DNA of 64,000 nt from assembly GCA_004352715.1 (NCBI GenBank), contig SCFE01000093.1:948504-1012503 (forward strand), written 5' to 3'. Within the stretch, counting starts at the first letter, position 1; each line of letters starts with the position of its first letter. The translations under genes and the position numbers were made by a program. This document shows, piece after piece, positions 11,136 to 22,289 of this stretch. Source of the DNA: Hofstenia miamia. Its lineage: Eukaryota > Xenacoelomorpha > Acoela. The notes below the pieces were generated by a model that saw only the letters and a list, made by a program, of their open reading frames with translations, did no database searches and had not been told where the DNA came from.

Positions 11136-12475
11136 TTATTTCTGGAAGATTCTATTAATTAAATTATTGTTGCCAATTATTGCTGTAAGCTTAATATCCT
11201 TTATTAGTTTGTTGCATTTGTTTTTCGTTAGTGTAATAATATTATCATTAATTAATTGTGCTGAATATAAAAAATTTATAGGTTTTATACCTCTCACTTC
11301 AATTGAATTATGTTGTATAATTGTATTATGTCTTATTAAAACTGTTTGATGTGCTGCTCGGGCTCTTGGCTTAAAAGAATGATTTATTTCATCAAAGCTA
11401 TAAAATTCTATTGGATATTCTTGTCTTTTAACCTTTATAACGTGCTTAAGAAGTTCGAAAATGTATATTTCATAAATAGTCATATTTGCTTCTATGAATA
11501 ACTGTTTAGTAGTAGAAGTAGAATTTTTAAAATTTATTATCCTGATTATCTTTTTTTGAAAATAGGCAATAATGTGTTGTATGAGGTAGCACCATAGATT
11601 AAAATACTATATTGAATTATCGGCAATATGTATGCATTATAAAAATGTAGTGTAATATGCTTAGGAACGAAATGTCTTTTTTTCATCAAAATACCACATA
11701 GTTTGGAGACTTTTTTACAAATAAAAGATACATGCTCTGCAAAACTTAATGTTTTATCTATTATTATCCCTAAATATTTATAAGAATCATTTATGTTAAG
11801 CTCAGTTCCCGCTACTTGTAGCTTAGGTATTTGTTCATTAATTTTGAAAAAATTTATCTGAGTGGTTTTATTACAATTTAAAGAAAGGCGATTGAAACAG
11901 AGCCAATCTTGTAGAACATTTATGTTATTTTGAAGAGTCTTAAATAATGTATCCCTGTCAGGCGAACTTACTTGGATATTTGTATCATCAGCAAATAGGT
12001 AGACCGAAGCAGTTAAGGCTTTAGGAAGGTCATTTATGTACATTAAGAAGAGTAATGGTCCAAGAATTTAGCCTTGTGGCACACCACATGTTATCTCTTT
12101 TAATTTTGAATCAGTTGAGTCTATTGAAACACATTGATATCGGTTTTCTAGATAATTTTCAAATAAGTTAAAAATTTGTCCTCTAATGCCGTATTTATAT
12201 TTCTTATTTAATAACTTATGATCTATTGTATCAAAAGCTTTTCTTAGATCAATGAATATGCACGAAGAATATAATTTATTGTCTTTGGAATGTCTAATAT
12301 TTTCAATTACTTTCATTAAAGCTAAAATTGTGTTATAGTGAGGTCGAAACCAAAATTGATTTGGATTTATTAAATTGTACTTATTTATAAACTTAAATAC
12401 TCTATTGTATATTAATCTTTCAAAAATTTTATTAAAAATTGGCAATAGTGAGATTGGTCTGTAATTTGAGGGATC
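11136..12475 (-). pseudogene. Non-LTR retrotransposon ORF2, 3' half (family W)
   Basis: Read on the minus strand, a nearly continuous RT: NYRPISLLPIFNKIFERL from about 12,465; FIDLRKAFDTIDH (motif A); CGVPQG then a single in-frame TAA at about 12,066; ILGPLLFLMYINDL; YLFADDTNI (catalytic Asp pair); LSLNCNKT; YKYLGIIID; then the thumb. One frameshift in an A-run near 11,555 separates this from the C-terminus (RIIRIIN... to 11,136). With only one stop and one shift over 1.3 kb, this is one of the younger LINE copies in the window. It is 5'-truncated at about 12,475, next to the tail of another LINE. No endonuclease domain is present. Confidence 0.85.
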
Positions 12476-12589
12476 ATGTTTTCAATCTCGTGGCATCGTT
12501 TGTTACTACAGAAGGGTGAGACATCCGATATTTTACTTAGATGGTGATTTAAGAAGTTGTGACCCTTCAGAGCTTGAGTGAGGGTTTAT

Positions 12590-12701
12590 TCAATCTCTGC
12601 AGGGAAATGTTTCTAAATCCGTATGTCGTTTTAGAGGTTTCCCTTCTGCAAAAGCTGATAATTGGTCGACAATGTCGAATTTTCCAGAAAGAGGAAGTAA
12701 C
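12590..12701 (-). pseudogene. C-terminal tail of LINE ORF2, separated by a mariner insertion
   Basis: The minus strand encodes LPLSGKFDIVDQLSAFAEGK and a few more residues to a stop near 12,590. It continues, in frame once the transposon at 12,702-14,958 and one TA copy are ignored, from the LINE ORF at 14,959-15,600, with one stop at the junction codon. Confidence 0.6.
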
Positions 12702-12715
12702 TACAGTTTTTTCCT

Positions 12716-12905
12716 ATCAAAGATCCGAATAGCACAAGCAAAGATCCGACTTGCACGAGCAAATATCCGAATAGCATAAGCAAAGATCCGAATAGCACAA
12801 GCAAAGATCCGACTTGCATAATCAAAGATCCGAATAGCACAAGCAAAAATCCGAATAGCACAAGCAAATATCCGACTTGCATAATCAAAGATCCGACTTT
12901 TTATG
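12716..12905. repeat. 21-bp subterminal repeat array, left end
   Basis: Nine ATCCG-centred units of 21 bp. AAAGATCCGAATAGCACAAG-type units alternate with units carrying ACTTGCATAATC. The right end (14,806-14,946) has seven units in inverted orientation, so two were gained or lost. Position and periodicity suggest transposase-binding sites. The hydrophobic minus-strand ORF here (LVLFGSL repeats) is only a translation of the array. Confidence 0.85.
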
Positions 12906-13502
12906 ACCTTGCCTAAACCATTTTATTTTTAATAACTATGATCTATCTATTGTAATTTGATGAATTTATCATCGATACACATGTTTTATAGTTATTAAAT
13001 CATTTAATTAACATATTATTTATGTGAATAAAAATATTTAAATCTTGATTAAAATTCTTGAAAATCGGAATTGGTTTTAATATATTGTCCATAAGCATTA
13101 TCACAGACATACATACATTAGGTCGTCTAAAGGAATTGTATGACTGTTTTGAATAATAATTCAAAGAGAAAATATTGGGTCACATTTCTTTAGTAGAGGT
13201 AAAGTCTTAACTGTTATTTATGTTCCACTACCTATCAATGTATAAGCATCGGACGTCAAACGATATTAGCAAAAATAAATAAGATCTAACTTTATTGGGA
13301 AACGTTATAAATAGCATAAACAAGTTAAACAGAAAAATAAATATCTTTACGTAAACGAGATTCAAATTTGAACTAGCATTAAGAAATAAAATATTCAAAT
13401 GACATTGATGTCTAATAGATTAAATAATACAGTACAGTAGTACAGTTATAGAAGTACACAATCAAATCATTTCATTTTCACCATTCGCAGTATTTCGATA
13501 AT

Positions 13503-14478
13503 ATGGGACATGGAGGCAAATGCATTTCACAAAAAAATCGACAACGACTGATAGAAGCATCCGAACAGGGTGAAGATTATATCGCTGTTGCTAATGACTT
13601 GGGTGTGAAGCGTGACACATCCTAAGGAATAGTGGAGAAGAAATGCAGATTGCACTTCCAAACGTGGTTACGCACGTTCGTACGTTGTCAAACTGATACC
13701 TGAGATTCGTGATTCTATAATCCAAATGGTCGAGGAGAATCCGTGTATTATTTTAGCAGCATTGCAAAAAGTATAAACGAACAGTATAATATCCAACTAT
13801 CAAGAACAAGTATTAATCGTGATTTATCAAGTGAACTGTATACGATGAAAAAGATAGAATGTGTCCTGATGCGAGAAATTTGTTATCAAATAAATTGAAA
13901 CGGAAGGAATATGCCTCTTGGTTTCAGTCGGTTTCTGACTCCGATTTCATTTTTTTTTTATGAAACGGGATTCGATCTAGAGGAAGACCCAAAATTGGCG
14001 AACCTTTGGGAGTCAACGTCGTCCTCACTTGACTTTAATATTTGCAGTGGCTCCTCATTACGGTGTTATCCACAAATAGATTGTAGTTGGCGGTGCGAAG
14101 AAAGAGCAAGTTATTGAGTTTTTGTACGACGTTGTCAGCAAAGCGCAGGAATTTGAAATGGAAAGACCGTTCATTATTATGGACAATGCACCAAAATTGC
14201 CTGATGATTACAAGATTAAACGCCTTGCGCCCTATAGTTGCGAACTGAACCCTATCGAAAATATGTTCTACGTAATTAAATCTAAAGCTAGAGAACTGTT
14301 CGACCACTATGAAGATGAAATGATTGAGGGTGAAAGTAAAACAGCGGTTCGGCACAGGAAACTGCAAAGTGTAATCAACGAGAGCATTCCAGCAGTGACT
14401 TCTCAAAAAATTACTAATTCATTCCGCCATATTTTAGCAAAAGTTGTACCAAAAGCAGTTAGAATGGAAGACTTATAA
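13503..14478 (+). pseudogene. Mariner-type DDE transposase, inactivated
   Basis: It starts MGHGGKCISQ; residues about 13-35 (RQRLIEASEQGEDYIAVAND) look like the N-terminal helix-turn-helix. A TAA follows codon 39 and several frameshifts occur before the catalytic part. The first catalytic block should read DETGF but reads YETGF (near 13,960), a loss of the first Asp. The last block is intact as one frame from about 14,122: the second Asp is in MDNAP and the final acidic residue in LNPIEN, only 24 residues apart, shorter than the usual spacing, so an in-frame deletion is likely. Cutting is predicted to be abolished. Confidence 0.8.
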
Positions 14479-14958
14479 AAGAATCTAAGATTTTAGAGAT
14501 TGTTTGTGTTTTGCTTTGCGCTGTGTTATTCAACTACAAATTAAATATAATACTTAAATAAGTATTAATTCTAGTTCAGTGCAAGAAAAGCTTTCTTTTT
14601 TCAAGATTTTTAAGGTTTTTATTGCTACGGCATTTTCCGAAATAAAGAGTTCAATAATTTTCTTTTAAGTGGTCTTATTGAAATAATATGTTAATTAAAT
14701 GATTTAATAACTATAAAACATGTGTATCAATGATAAATTCATCAAATTACAATAGATAGATCATAGTTATTAAAACTAAAATGGTTTAGGCAAGGTCATA
14801 AAAAGTCGGATATTTGCTTGTGCTATTCGGATTTTTGCTTGTGCTATTCGGATCTTTGATTATGCAAGTCGGATCTTTGCTTGTGCTATTCGGATATTTG
14901 CTCGTGCAAGTCGGATCTTTGCCTGTGGTATTCGGATCTTTGACAGGAAAAAACTGTA

Positions 14959-15600
14959 TTTTCTGCTTGTGTTGCTGAAAGCTTTGCATATTCTTACATC
15001 ACATAATCCTTGTACTGATCTCAGGGATTTCTGATTTGATTTCTTCGGAAGAGCACTCTTCCAGATTTTAACGCTATAACCTATTTTAGGAATAACCACT
15101 TGACGATAGATTTTCCTAAGATTGATAGAGCCTACTCCAAAATTCCTACGGCTTATCAGCGAGATGGCGTTTACGTACTTCTGTACAGATTTGAGTTTGT
15201 TCTTTAAATGTCGACTGAATTTAAGTTTGGAGTCCAATGGCAATCCTAGAATTGTAACGTCAGACGAGGTTATTAGATTATTTCCACTATTAATACAATT
15301 GATAGCATCTTTCCGTCTTGTAAAATGACAGAAATGAGTTTTGTTCATATTCAAAGTTAGACCTTGGTTACTGTTCCACTCATGAAAACTTTCGGCTGCA
15401 TCCTCAGCCATAGTTCGCAATTCAGTAATGGGGACATGCCTGTCTTTTATCGACATCGCAGTTAGGTTGTCAGCATATCCAATGGCGTTACCTTTTTCAT
15501 TAAGTATAGAGAGAGCATCATCTACTACAATATTCCAGAGCACTGGGCTAAGGATACTCCCTTGTGGGGTTCCACAAATCAGTGAGATTTTAAAATACAA
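14959..15600 (-). pseudogene. Non-LTR reverse transcriptase, interrupted by mariner insertion
   Basis: Minus-strand open frame. CGTPQGSILSPVLWNIVVDD near 15,580-15,520, the catalytic box as GYADN (near 15,475), LTLNMNKTHF, ILGLPLDSKLKF, then a thumb region ending YRQVVIPKIGYSVKIWKSA. The GTPQGS.LSP.LWN signature is typical of the Jockey/I/R1-like group. Homology starts abruptly at about 15,600 (5' truncation); the residues encoded further upstream (15,600-15,699) are not LINE. It ends at the TA used by the mariner at 14,957 and resumes at 12,701. Confidence 0.8.
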
Positions 15601-15871
15601 GCAAAATTTGCAAAAATGTGAAATTATAATTTGTAAGTTTAATGGGTAAAATGAATACAGCAAGCAATTGCTAAATATAAATTGTTTGCAATGTTTCAAA
15701 TTGCTAATTACTTTAAGAGTGACAAGGGACCAATACTTAGAATTATAAATATTATAATTATGTTGTACATTAAAAATTCAGAGCAACAACTTCCCGGTAT
15801 TTTCAGCATTAGACTAAATATTGAATTCGCTTATCCTGTTTTTAATATTCTCTGTATTTTAAAATCTCTCT

Positions 15872-15905
<34 letters not shown>

Positions 15906-15943
15906 CAACTTTTTGCAGATCACTAAGATCTGCTGCTTAATAT

Positions 15944-15974
<31 letters not shown>

Positions 15975-17254
15975 GGTTATTAGCAATTAGTGTTTATTTA
16001 TTAAAGTTATAATTTATAAATTGAATTTTATTTACTTTTGCTTTCTCCTTAGCGACGCATCTAGCCAGAGAGAATTTCGGATATTTTTTTAAAGATAGAA
16101 TGAAATTTCAAAACTTCAAGAGTTGTAACTCATAGATTGTATATATTCTGATTTTGTTAAACAATTCAGTGTGATGTTGTCTAAATGACCAAAGCGAAAT
16201 GCATCTCTGTTTTATTAAAAGCGTTAAATGTGGCCTAAGCTTATTGGGGAGGTATAGCCATACTTTTTACCTCCATATTGGGAAATTAGTTTTTTATATA
16301 GAAATTATAGTAATTTGATCTTCACATGTGGCTCTTTTTTTCAGTTCACTTCATATGAGAACTAAAAACAAAGTGATAAAAGTGAATCGCCAAATAATTA
16401 ACTGTGCGTTAAGTAAAATATAATTCCTCAGCGTGATATCAATGGAATTCTTAGAGTACAAAATGACGGTTTTTTTTTGCAAACCGTGCTACATTCTTTT
16501 CGATTTCATTTTGATAGGATTTCTGCAGGTTTTTGGCAAAATATAAAGCAAGATGGTGTCGTCCGTATACAAATAGTGGAGTTGATTGGCCACAAACAAG
16601 TTGTATATCGTTAATGTGATTCAGAAATACATATATCCTAAGCTAGCAATTCTTTATATTGTGTCACCTAATCAATTCTTACAAAGCAAGTAAAATTGAA
16701 GTAACTAAAAATGTGTAAAAGTAGGCTGGAAAAATTAATTAAATTTTGTTGCTCGAAAATTGTATTTATCAAGATTTTCTTTGTTTTCGAAATTTTTTAA
16801 TTTAAAATATTTGCCACGTAGCTTATTTATAAAAACTTTTGTCTTGCTTTTTTGTAAAATCATTACTAAATTTCTTGATACATCACTATTAAATGATAAC
16901 ACTTACAATCTACGTCCTTCTTGTGATAATCTACATCACACATATATATATATATATATATATTGTAGTTATAGTTTCATGCGCGAGAAAGGGCTTGTCT
17001 CTTAAAATCTAGTGCGCATATTGCATTATATATGTTCAAATGGATCCAGTATTATAATCAGTTGATTTCTGATTGTAAAATATTTCATTTATATTTTCTT
17101 AAAATTCAAAATTGTCTAATATATTTTCAATAATGATTATTTAAAGCAAGCACTGACCCAAAGATATGTTCATATTGGATTATTAATACATTTTTGTGTT
17201 TCATGTAATTATCACATAGTTCACTTCACGAAATTTTCTTTAAATTGTGTTTTA
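15601..17254. other. Gene-free AT-rich region with (TA)n tracts
   Basis: (TA)n tracts lie at about 15,876-15,903, 15,947-15,972 and 16,940-16,963. No RT, transposase or exon-like sequence was seen; ORFs here read through TA repeats. Confidence 0.6.
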
Positions 17255-17260
17255 GTTTTC

Positions 17261-18968
17261 ATGGCTGAAGAAAAACTTGATGCTTCTCTAACTAATTTGG
17301 AAAAAAAGGTTGACGACTGTGATAATGTAAGTTTCTAAATTTGTTTCTGATCCATTTTTTCTTAATCTGATTGGTAAATTTTAGTTCGCAATTATTTTTA
17401 CTGGTAAAGGAGTAAAATACTATTTCATTCTTCAAGCATAGTGTTGTTGACTTTGTAATGTAGTACCTAAAATTTTAGGTAATTGATATTGATTTTATAT
17501 TTTATAAAATCTTGTATTTCTGCTATTTTCTTGCTTAAAATGAATTAGTATTCGTGTGGTAATTTGACGGCTAACATTTATAATACTAAAAGTGAGTATT
17601 TATAAATAGTATATCCAATTTTAAATTTCTCTCTGTACGCTTCAAACTCGGGTTAATGAACATCTATCAGGGCACTTAAATTCCAAAAATTATACTCACC
17701 AACATCGAGCAAACATCAATAATTTTAAGATCATTATGAAAACACCTAATACTAAGATTTCTGAAACCCTAATTATAAAGAACTCAAATATAGAAAGACT
17801 ATTGAATAAACAAAGAACGACCAACATATTAAATATCTTTTAGTTTATGCAAAATTAAATGTAGTGAATTGTAAATTATATGACCACAAAATTTGTATTG
17901 ACGATGATTTTAAATCGAAACCAGTGGCATAGCATATATATATATATAACAGTATATATATATATGTGTGTGATTTTGTATTCCCAATGATTTTACTTTA
18001 CAAAATTGTTTTTCTAACGTCGTGATATTGGTTTTTCTGGTGTAATTGCGATTTTTATAATCGGACTTCTGCTAAGTTCAGTAAATAGTTTTCCACTATT
18101 CATTCTAATTGCGATAAGGGATACACGATTTGCTTTAAACATGTTTGAAATTGGTTTTAAATTTAAGCTATTTTTTCAAGGTATTTTATCTATGTATAGT
18201 TACAAAGCTATGTAAAATTTATTCGTTCTTTTCTCACATTGCTTGACTTGTAAAATAAGGTCAAAAAGCGAAAACGTTATAAAATATAGTTTTGCCCGTA
18301 AGTGCTAACTAACCGAACAGTCAAAGAATTATATGGTTTGTTATTTTATCAGCTATACATTTTGAAAAAAATACTTGTTTAAAACAAAGTTTTTTCTCAA
18401 TGAGTGGCATGCCTTTCCAGCATTGACGGTGAGCTTCCATAGCACATACTTCTTTCATAACTCTATTCAAATAGTTTACTTAACCTGATTTCTTACTGAA
18501 TTTATTCCATGTTGTTTCCTATTGGCTCTAGTTATTGTTAACCTTTTCTATGACTTTAGTCCAGTTTGCTGAAATCAATATATTTTTTGCATCGAATTTA
18601 TCCCTATTTCGATCTAGCTAATCATTTAATGATACACACTATCACCATGCTTTTTTTGTTTAAAAATCTAACACTCTTTTAAATTTCGTGTTTTTTTAGG
18701 AGGAATATATATTTCATGATTTAATGGAAGCCACTGTTTTGGAAGCGAACTTCATACGCTATCGCTATTTTCATATAAACTAATTGCAATTTAGCTCTCA
18801 TTGGAGGAGGTACGCTCTCAGCTTGCTGAAATAAAGACTGAATTTAAATCTATTCTTGAAGACGTCGCTTCGGTGCAAGAGTCACAAAAAGAAATGGCAG
18901 CAAACTTTCAAAGTGAACTCATGAATTTAATTCAAGTCATTAAGACTTTGTCAAACACGAAGCAATGA
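17261..18968 (+). CDS. Small two-exon coiled-coil protein (79 aa), unidentified
   Basis: Exon 1 (17,261-17,326) encodes MAEEKLDASLTNLEKKVDD and three more residues, and stops at a consensus donor GTAAGT. Exon 2 (18,795-18,968) follows TTGCAATTTAG and encodes 57 residues starting LSLEEVRSQLAEIKTEFK and ending at TGA. Phase is 0 on both sides, so the reading frame joins cleanly over a 1,468-bp intron. The product is acidic, Leu/Glu/Lys-rich and heptad-like throughout, consistent with a single long coiled coil, as in small adaptor or complex subunits; I do not recognise the family. TGTGTTTTAG ends 5 bases before the ATG, so a 5' UTR intron or trans-splice acceptor is possible. An alternative terminal exon may start after TTTTTTTAG at about 18,699 (EEYIFHDLMEATVLEANF). 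A PLE remnant sits in the intron. Confidence 0.55.
17649..17843 (+). pseudogene. Penelope-like element C-terminus in an intron
   Basis: An open frame of 64 codons plus TAG encodes RVNEHLSGHLNSKNYTH, then IIMKTPNTKISET and LLNKQRTTNILNIF. It aligns with the GIY-YIG C-terminal part of the PLE copies at 22,410 and 26,745-27,016 (IIMKTSNTKISEA, LLSRQKTTSSFLHLF). The nuclease catalytic start is missing. It lies on the same strand as the host gene. A hammerhead-like motif follows at 17,898. Confidence 0.75.
17898..17921 (+). ncRNA. Hammerhead-like core at PLE 3' end
   Basis: TTGACGA, T, GATTT/AAATC without a loop triplet, then GAAAC. It sits 55 bases after the PLE stop codon. C3 is T, so activity is doubtful. 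Immediately downstream is CAGTGGCATAGC, resembling the end of the hAT MITE at 23,664, which may have truncated it. Confidence 0.4.
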
Positions 18969-20195
18969 CGAGATTTTCAAATCTTTATTCTATTTTTAAT
19001 TGTATGTTTATTAAGAAATATTTTGTTCTATTAGAGATTTTAGTAGAGTATTAATTATAAACTTGCATATTTCTATAGTGTCTGCCTAACAGATCCTCAT
19101 TTTAAAATTTTATTGGGGTTTATCTCATATGCGTGGATCACAAATTACCAATCACCTTTTTTTGCTTGAAAAATTTAATATGGCGACAATGACTACCTCG
19201 CTTGTTACTTTTAAGATGAATCTCTTATGTAACCGTTAGTTGTCAACAGCCTGATTTTTGCATTTGACGATTTTTTTAGATTGGGAGTTAATTGGGAAGA
19301 GTACGTGACTTGAAAAGTAAAATTTTCGTGTTTAGACAAAATTCTCTTAGTTGTACAACGTAAGTTTATCTAAGGGGTGAATGAATTGAGCATGGCGCTC
19401 ACATACTTAGATAAAGACATTCCTTTTCAAAGTGAGATTTTAAAAGTTCTATTAACGCTATGGGTCTCTTTCTTGAATTTCTGCACAGGTTTTTTCGTTC
19501 GTATGATTGCTGTTGTTAGATTAACTGCAAGCAATAATACAATGATTTGAATTGGAAATTTACTTTAGGTATACTTAATTTGTTTTAATGTTTGCAATAA
19601 GAAAGTAATCAATTAATGTTGAAGCTAGGATAAAATTACTAGAAGATTTCAGTGTACGGGTTGTCGAATAGTCATTGTTGTAGAATGTGAGTCCTATTTA
19701 TGATTGACCTGATATAAACTTTTGATTTAGAGAAATTTTAATTTTCTTCTTAAGGCTCTTAGTTTTTCAATGTTCTATCTCTTTGGATAATGATTCTTTT
19801 TTCTGTATTTAACTCTTTCACTGCGAAATTCGACTTTAGTCACAAGGCCAACATTATGTCTGACTACGAAATTCGACTTCAGTCCACATCTCTCCTGTTT
19901 TTTTCTAATAAAATGTCCAAAATCTGGTGTAATTCCATGTAATTCAGTATAATAAAGTGTTTTTTAAGAAAAAATTGATTTTCATTTTTTTGTGTCAAAA
20001 TGACATTTTTTGAGAATTTCTGAAAATTCATGAAACGCAGTGAAAGGGTTAATGCAGGTGAAATGCTTTGATCTGGAGATTTGTTTATGAATAAAACCAG
20101 ACATTGAAATCGTATTATAAGGTGGTGAGTTTAAAATAGGTCAACAACGTATTCAAAATGACAAGCTGTCCTGGAAAAACGATTGATTTGGAAAT
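18969..20195. other. Gene-free region downstream of the coiled-coil gene
   Basis: No ORF or repeat of note apart from two occurrences of ACTNCGAAATTCGACTT near 19,823 and 19,863. No canonical AATAAA was found within 100 bases of the stop codon at 18,968. Confidence 0.45.
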
Positions 20196-20483
20196 TTAGT
20201 CCTTTATTCTGGAAGAATTTTTCTTTGAAACATTTAGTGCCCACCTTAATTGCAGATCAAGTTTCTTAAAAAAAGCGTTTTTTATATCAGTAAATAATAT
20301 ATTTGCATAATTTAGATGACTCATTACAAATGCATGAAAAAATTGAATTATTGCACAAGCTGGTAATTCCATTACTATCATTGATATGCTTCTTATAACG
20401 ACGGCTGATTTTCGAACTATTGCATTACTGTGAGATTCAAAATTTAGCTTAGAATAAAAAATTACTCCTAAGTAGCAAAATTG
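20196..20483 (-). pseudogene. LINE ORF2 C-terminal fragment (family V)
   Basis: One open minus-strand frame: QFCYLGVIFYSKLNFESH, then FFHAFVMSHLNYANILFTDI and LDLQLRWALNVSK. The YLG.I.D..L.F...-like phrase and SHL.YAN motif are typical of the non-LTR RT thumb and match the fragment at 31,230-31,470 (KYLGITFDS, SHFYYANMLHT). Confidence 0.7.
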
Positions 20484-21472
20484 TTGCTGCCCATATGCAT
20501 CCGCATTACAGTTTTATATGGAACCTCATCTGTGAATGGATTTATCAAATCCATTCTTGGTTTATCTGTGAGAGTAGGGTGTTTTCGATGCCCATGCCCT
20601 GCCATAAGATGTTTGTGTATCCATATCCTACCACCTGAACACGTGTAGGCTCAATTTATAACACAAATGTACTAATAAATAAATACTAAAAGGTATAGAA
20701 AACCAGTAAGTTTTGATCGTTGGCAATCTAACAGGCACCTTCGTTTAGCTGTGATGATTTTGTTAGCAGTTAAAATGATAGCCCAGAATTGATATTTAAA
20801 TAACCTTTTTATGCTACATTTAAATTTGTAACATTATGATGTATAAAAGATAGAAATGTAGACATTAAATTCATTTTTTTATAAAGTAAAGTGAGTAGAC
20901 AAAATCTTTTACCTACACCATAATTGATCGTTTTAAGCATTTAAAGATATATTGCTAATAAAGTTTCCATAAATAGTGGTTAACTTCTTCACATTGTCTA
21001 TTGCACTATACTAGTGCCTTACCCGTGTTTTGTACTTTGAGTGCATTCGGCAGTATCAGCAACAGTGGTACCCATATCCACCCCCATCCACAGATAACGT
21101 CAGGTACCCCTTTGAAAAGAACTTTGCTACGCCTGTTTCATCAATAAATTTGTCAAATTGCTATTTACCTTATGTTGACTCTGTCAACAATTACTAATTG
21201 AAATTGAAATACATTCACATGGCGTAAAAATCAAAATTTGGCGCTTAAATAATAATAATAATTATAATATTTTATTTTTAAAATCCTCTGTATATAAATT
21301 CACTATACAAATAAAGTGCTAAGCACTTAAGATTTTAAAAATAGATTTTTTGTTTCAATGACTAAGCTTGGTTCTTGTAATTAATTGAATTCTTTGGTAA
21401 TTCTTGGTTTCAAATACATTTTTACATTTATTTTAAAGTCTTTAATTTTTCTTCTTTAAACTGAGGTGGTAG

Positions 21473-21475
<3 letters not shown>
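20484..21475. other. Gene-free region
   Basis: AT-rich sequence with no coding signal. Bases about 20,490-20,650 and 21,030-21,120 are less AT-rich but hold no ORF. Confidence 0.45.

Positions 21476-21506
<31 letters not shown>
21476..21506. repeat. (TA)n microsatellite
   Basis: About 15 TA units. The two minus-strand ORFs spanning it read through the repeat and are not credible genes. Confidence 0.9.
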
Positions 21507-21507
<1 letters not shown>

Positions 21508-21786
21508 GCTTTGTACATGTAATTATAATTAGTATTTTGATATATAATGATTTTTCTACGCGAAGCAAAAAATTTGAAAAAAAGATAGCATGATCCGCAG
21601 CCTTGCGCTTTGTACACATAATCCACGCACATTTGCGCATTGTACAAACACATTCCGATCAAAAACAATTATTTCAACAATATACAATTATGCTAGAAAT
21701 TATAACTTAAAGAACGTGAAAAGGCTTGATTTACTTTAGAATGACTTTCTAAACCAGATTTTTTGTTTGTGGGTGCACAGCTCAGC

Positions 21787-22132
21787 TAGGGTTAGCAGGT
21801 TCCTACTTACTAGTAAATACACTTAATAGTAAGTTACTAAATTTGAGCTTACCGCGACAGGTTACAGGAGGTTATTAGTAATAACACTTCAAGTCACTAG
21901 TGAGGTCAAGTGTCAGGGTCACTAAGTAGTGGCAGCCAATCAAACAACATTATATTGCTTCTTCACTTTTGCATTCATTAATGCAGTCATACAAACAATG
22001 AACTACTAACTGGCTCATACTTGATAAACAAATCTTCCAATAATTATGAGCAATGCAGGACATCAGGGTATTTTAGCAGCCTAGTAAGTTACCAGTAACA
22101 AGTTTAAAGTTTACTGCAATTTGCCAACGCTA
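21787..22132. mobile_element. hAT-type MITE with perfect 8-bp TSD
   Basis: Left end TAGGGTTAGCAGGTT and right end (complement) TAGCGTTGGCAAATT form imperfect inverted repeats. AGCTCAGC is duplicated perfectly on both sides (21,779-21,786 and 22,133-22,140). The interior is rich in short palindromes such as TTACTAGTAA and ACTAGTG. No transposase is encoded. Confidence 0.75.
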
Positions 22133-22289
22133 AGCTCAGCAATTCACTGAACTCAACTAGCCTAGGTGCAGTAATATTACTGTTGCTTACTGTATCTTCT
22201 AAATGAGCTTTGTCCACTTTTTTCAAATTTCCATACTACAAAGCGCAAATACGAGGTTTATATATATATATATATTTAGAAACAATAGT

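Larger units (their letters stand above)
12702..14958. mobile_element. IS630-Tc1-mariner type DNA transposon with long inverted repeats
   Basis: Both ends start TACAGTTTTTTCCT and are inverted copies over about 280-320 bp (12,702-13,019 and 14,680-14,958), flanked by the TA dinucleotide expected for this superfamily. The terminal repeats begin with CAGTTTTTTCC, followed by a 21-bp repeat array and then unique sequence. The transposase ORF lies between. Insertion was into a minus-strand LINE. Total span is 2,257 bp counting one TA at each end. The two ends are still very alike apart from repeat copy number, suggesting a fairly recent insertion. Confidence 0.85.

Noticed and set aside
12631-12888. 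85-codon hydrophobic ORF with LVLFGSL repeats
   Set aside because: It is a translation of the 21-bp subterminal array of the mariner element, and the right-end array gives a similar peptide on the other strand.
12720-12905. CRISPR-like array of short regular repeats
   Set aside because: Units are contiguous 21-mers without unique spacers and lie in transposon ends of an animal genome.
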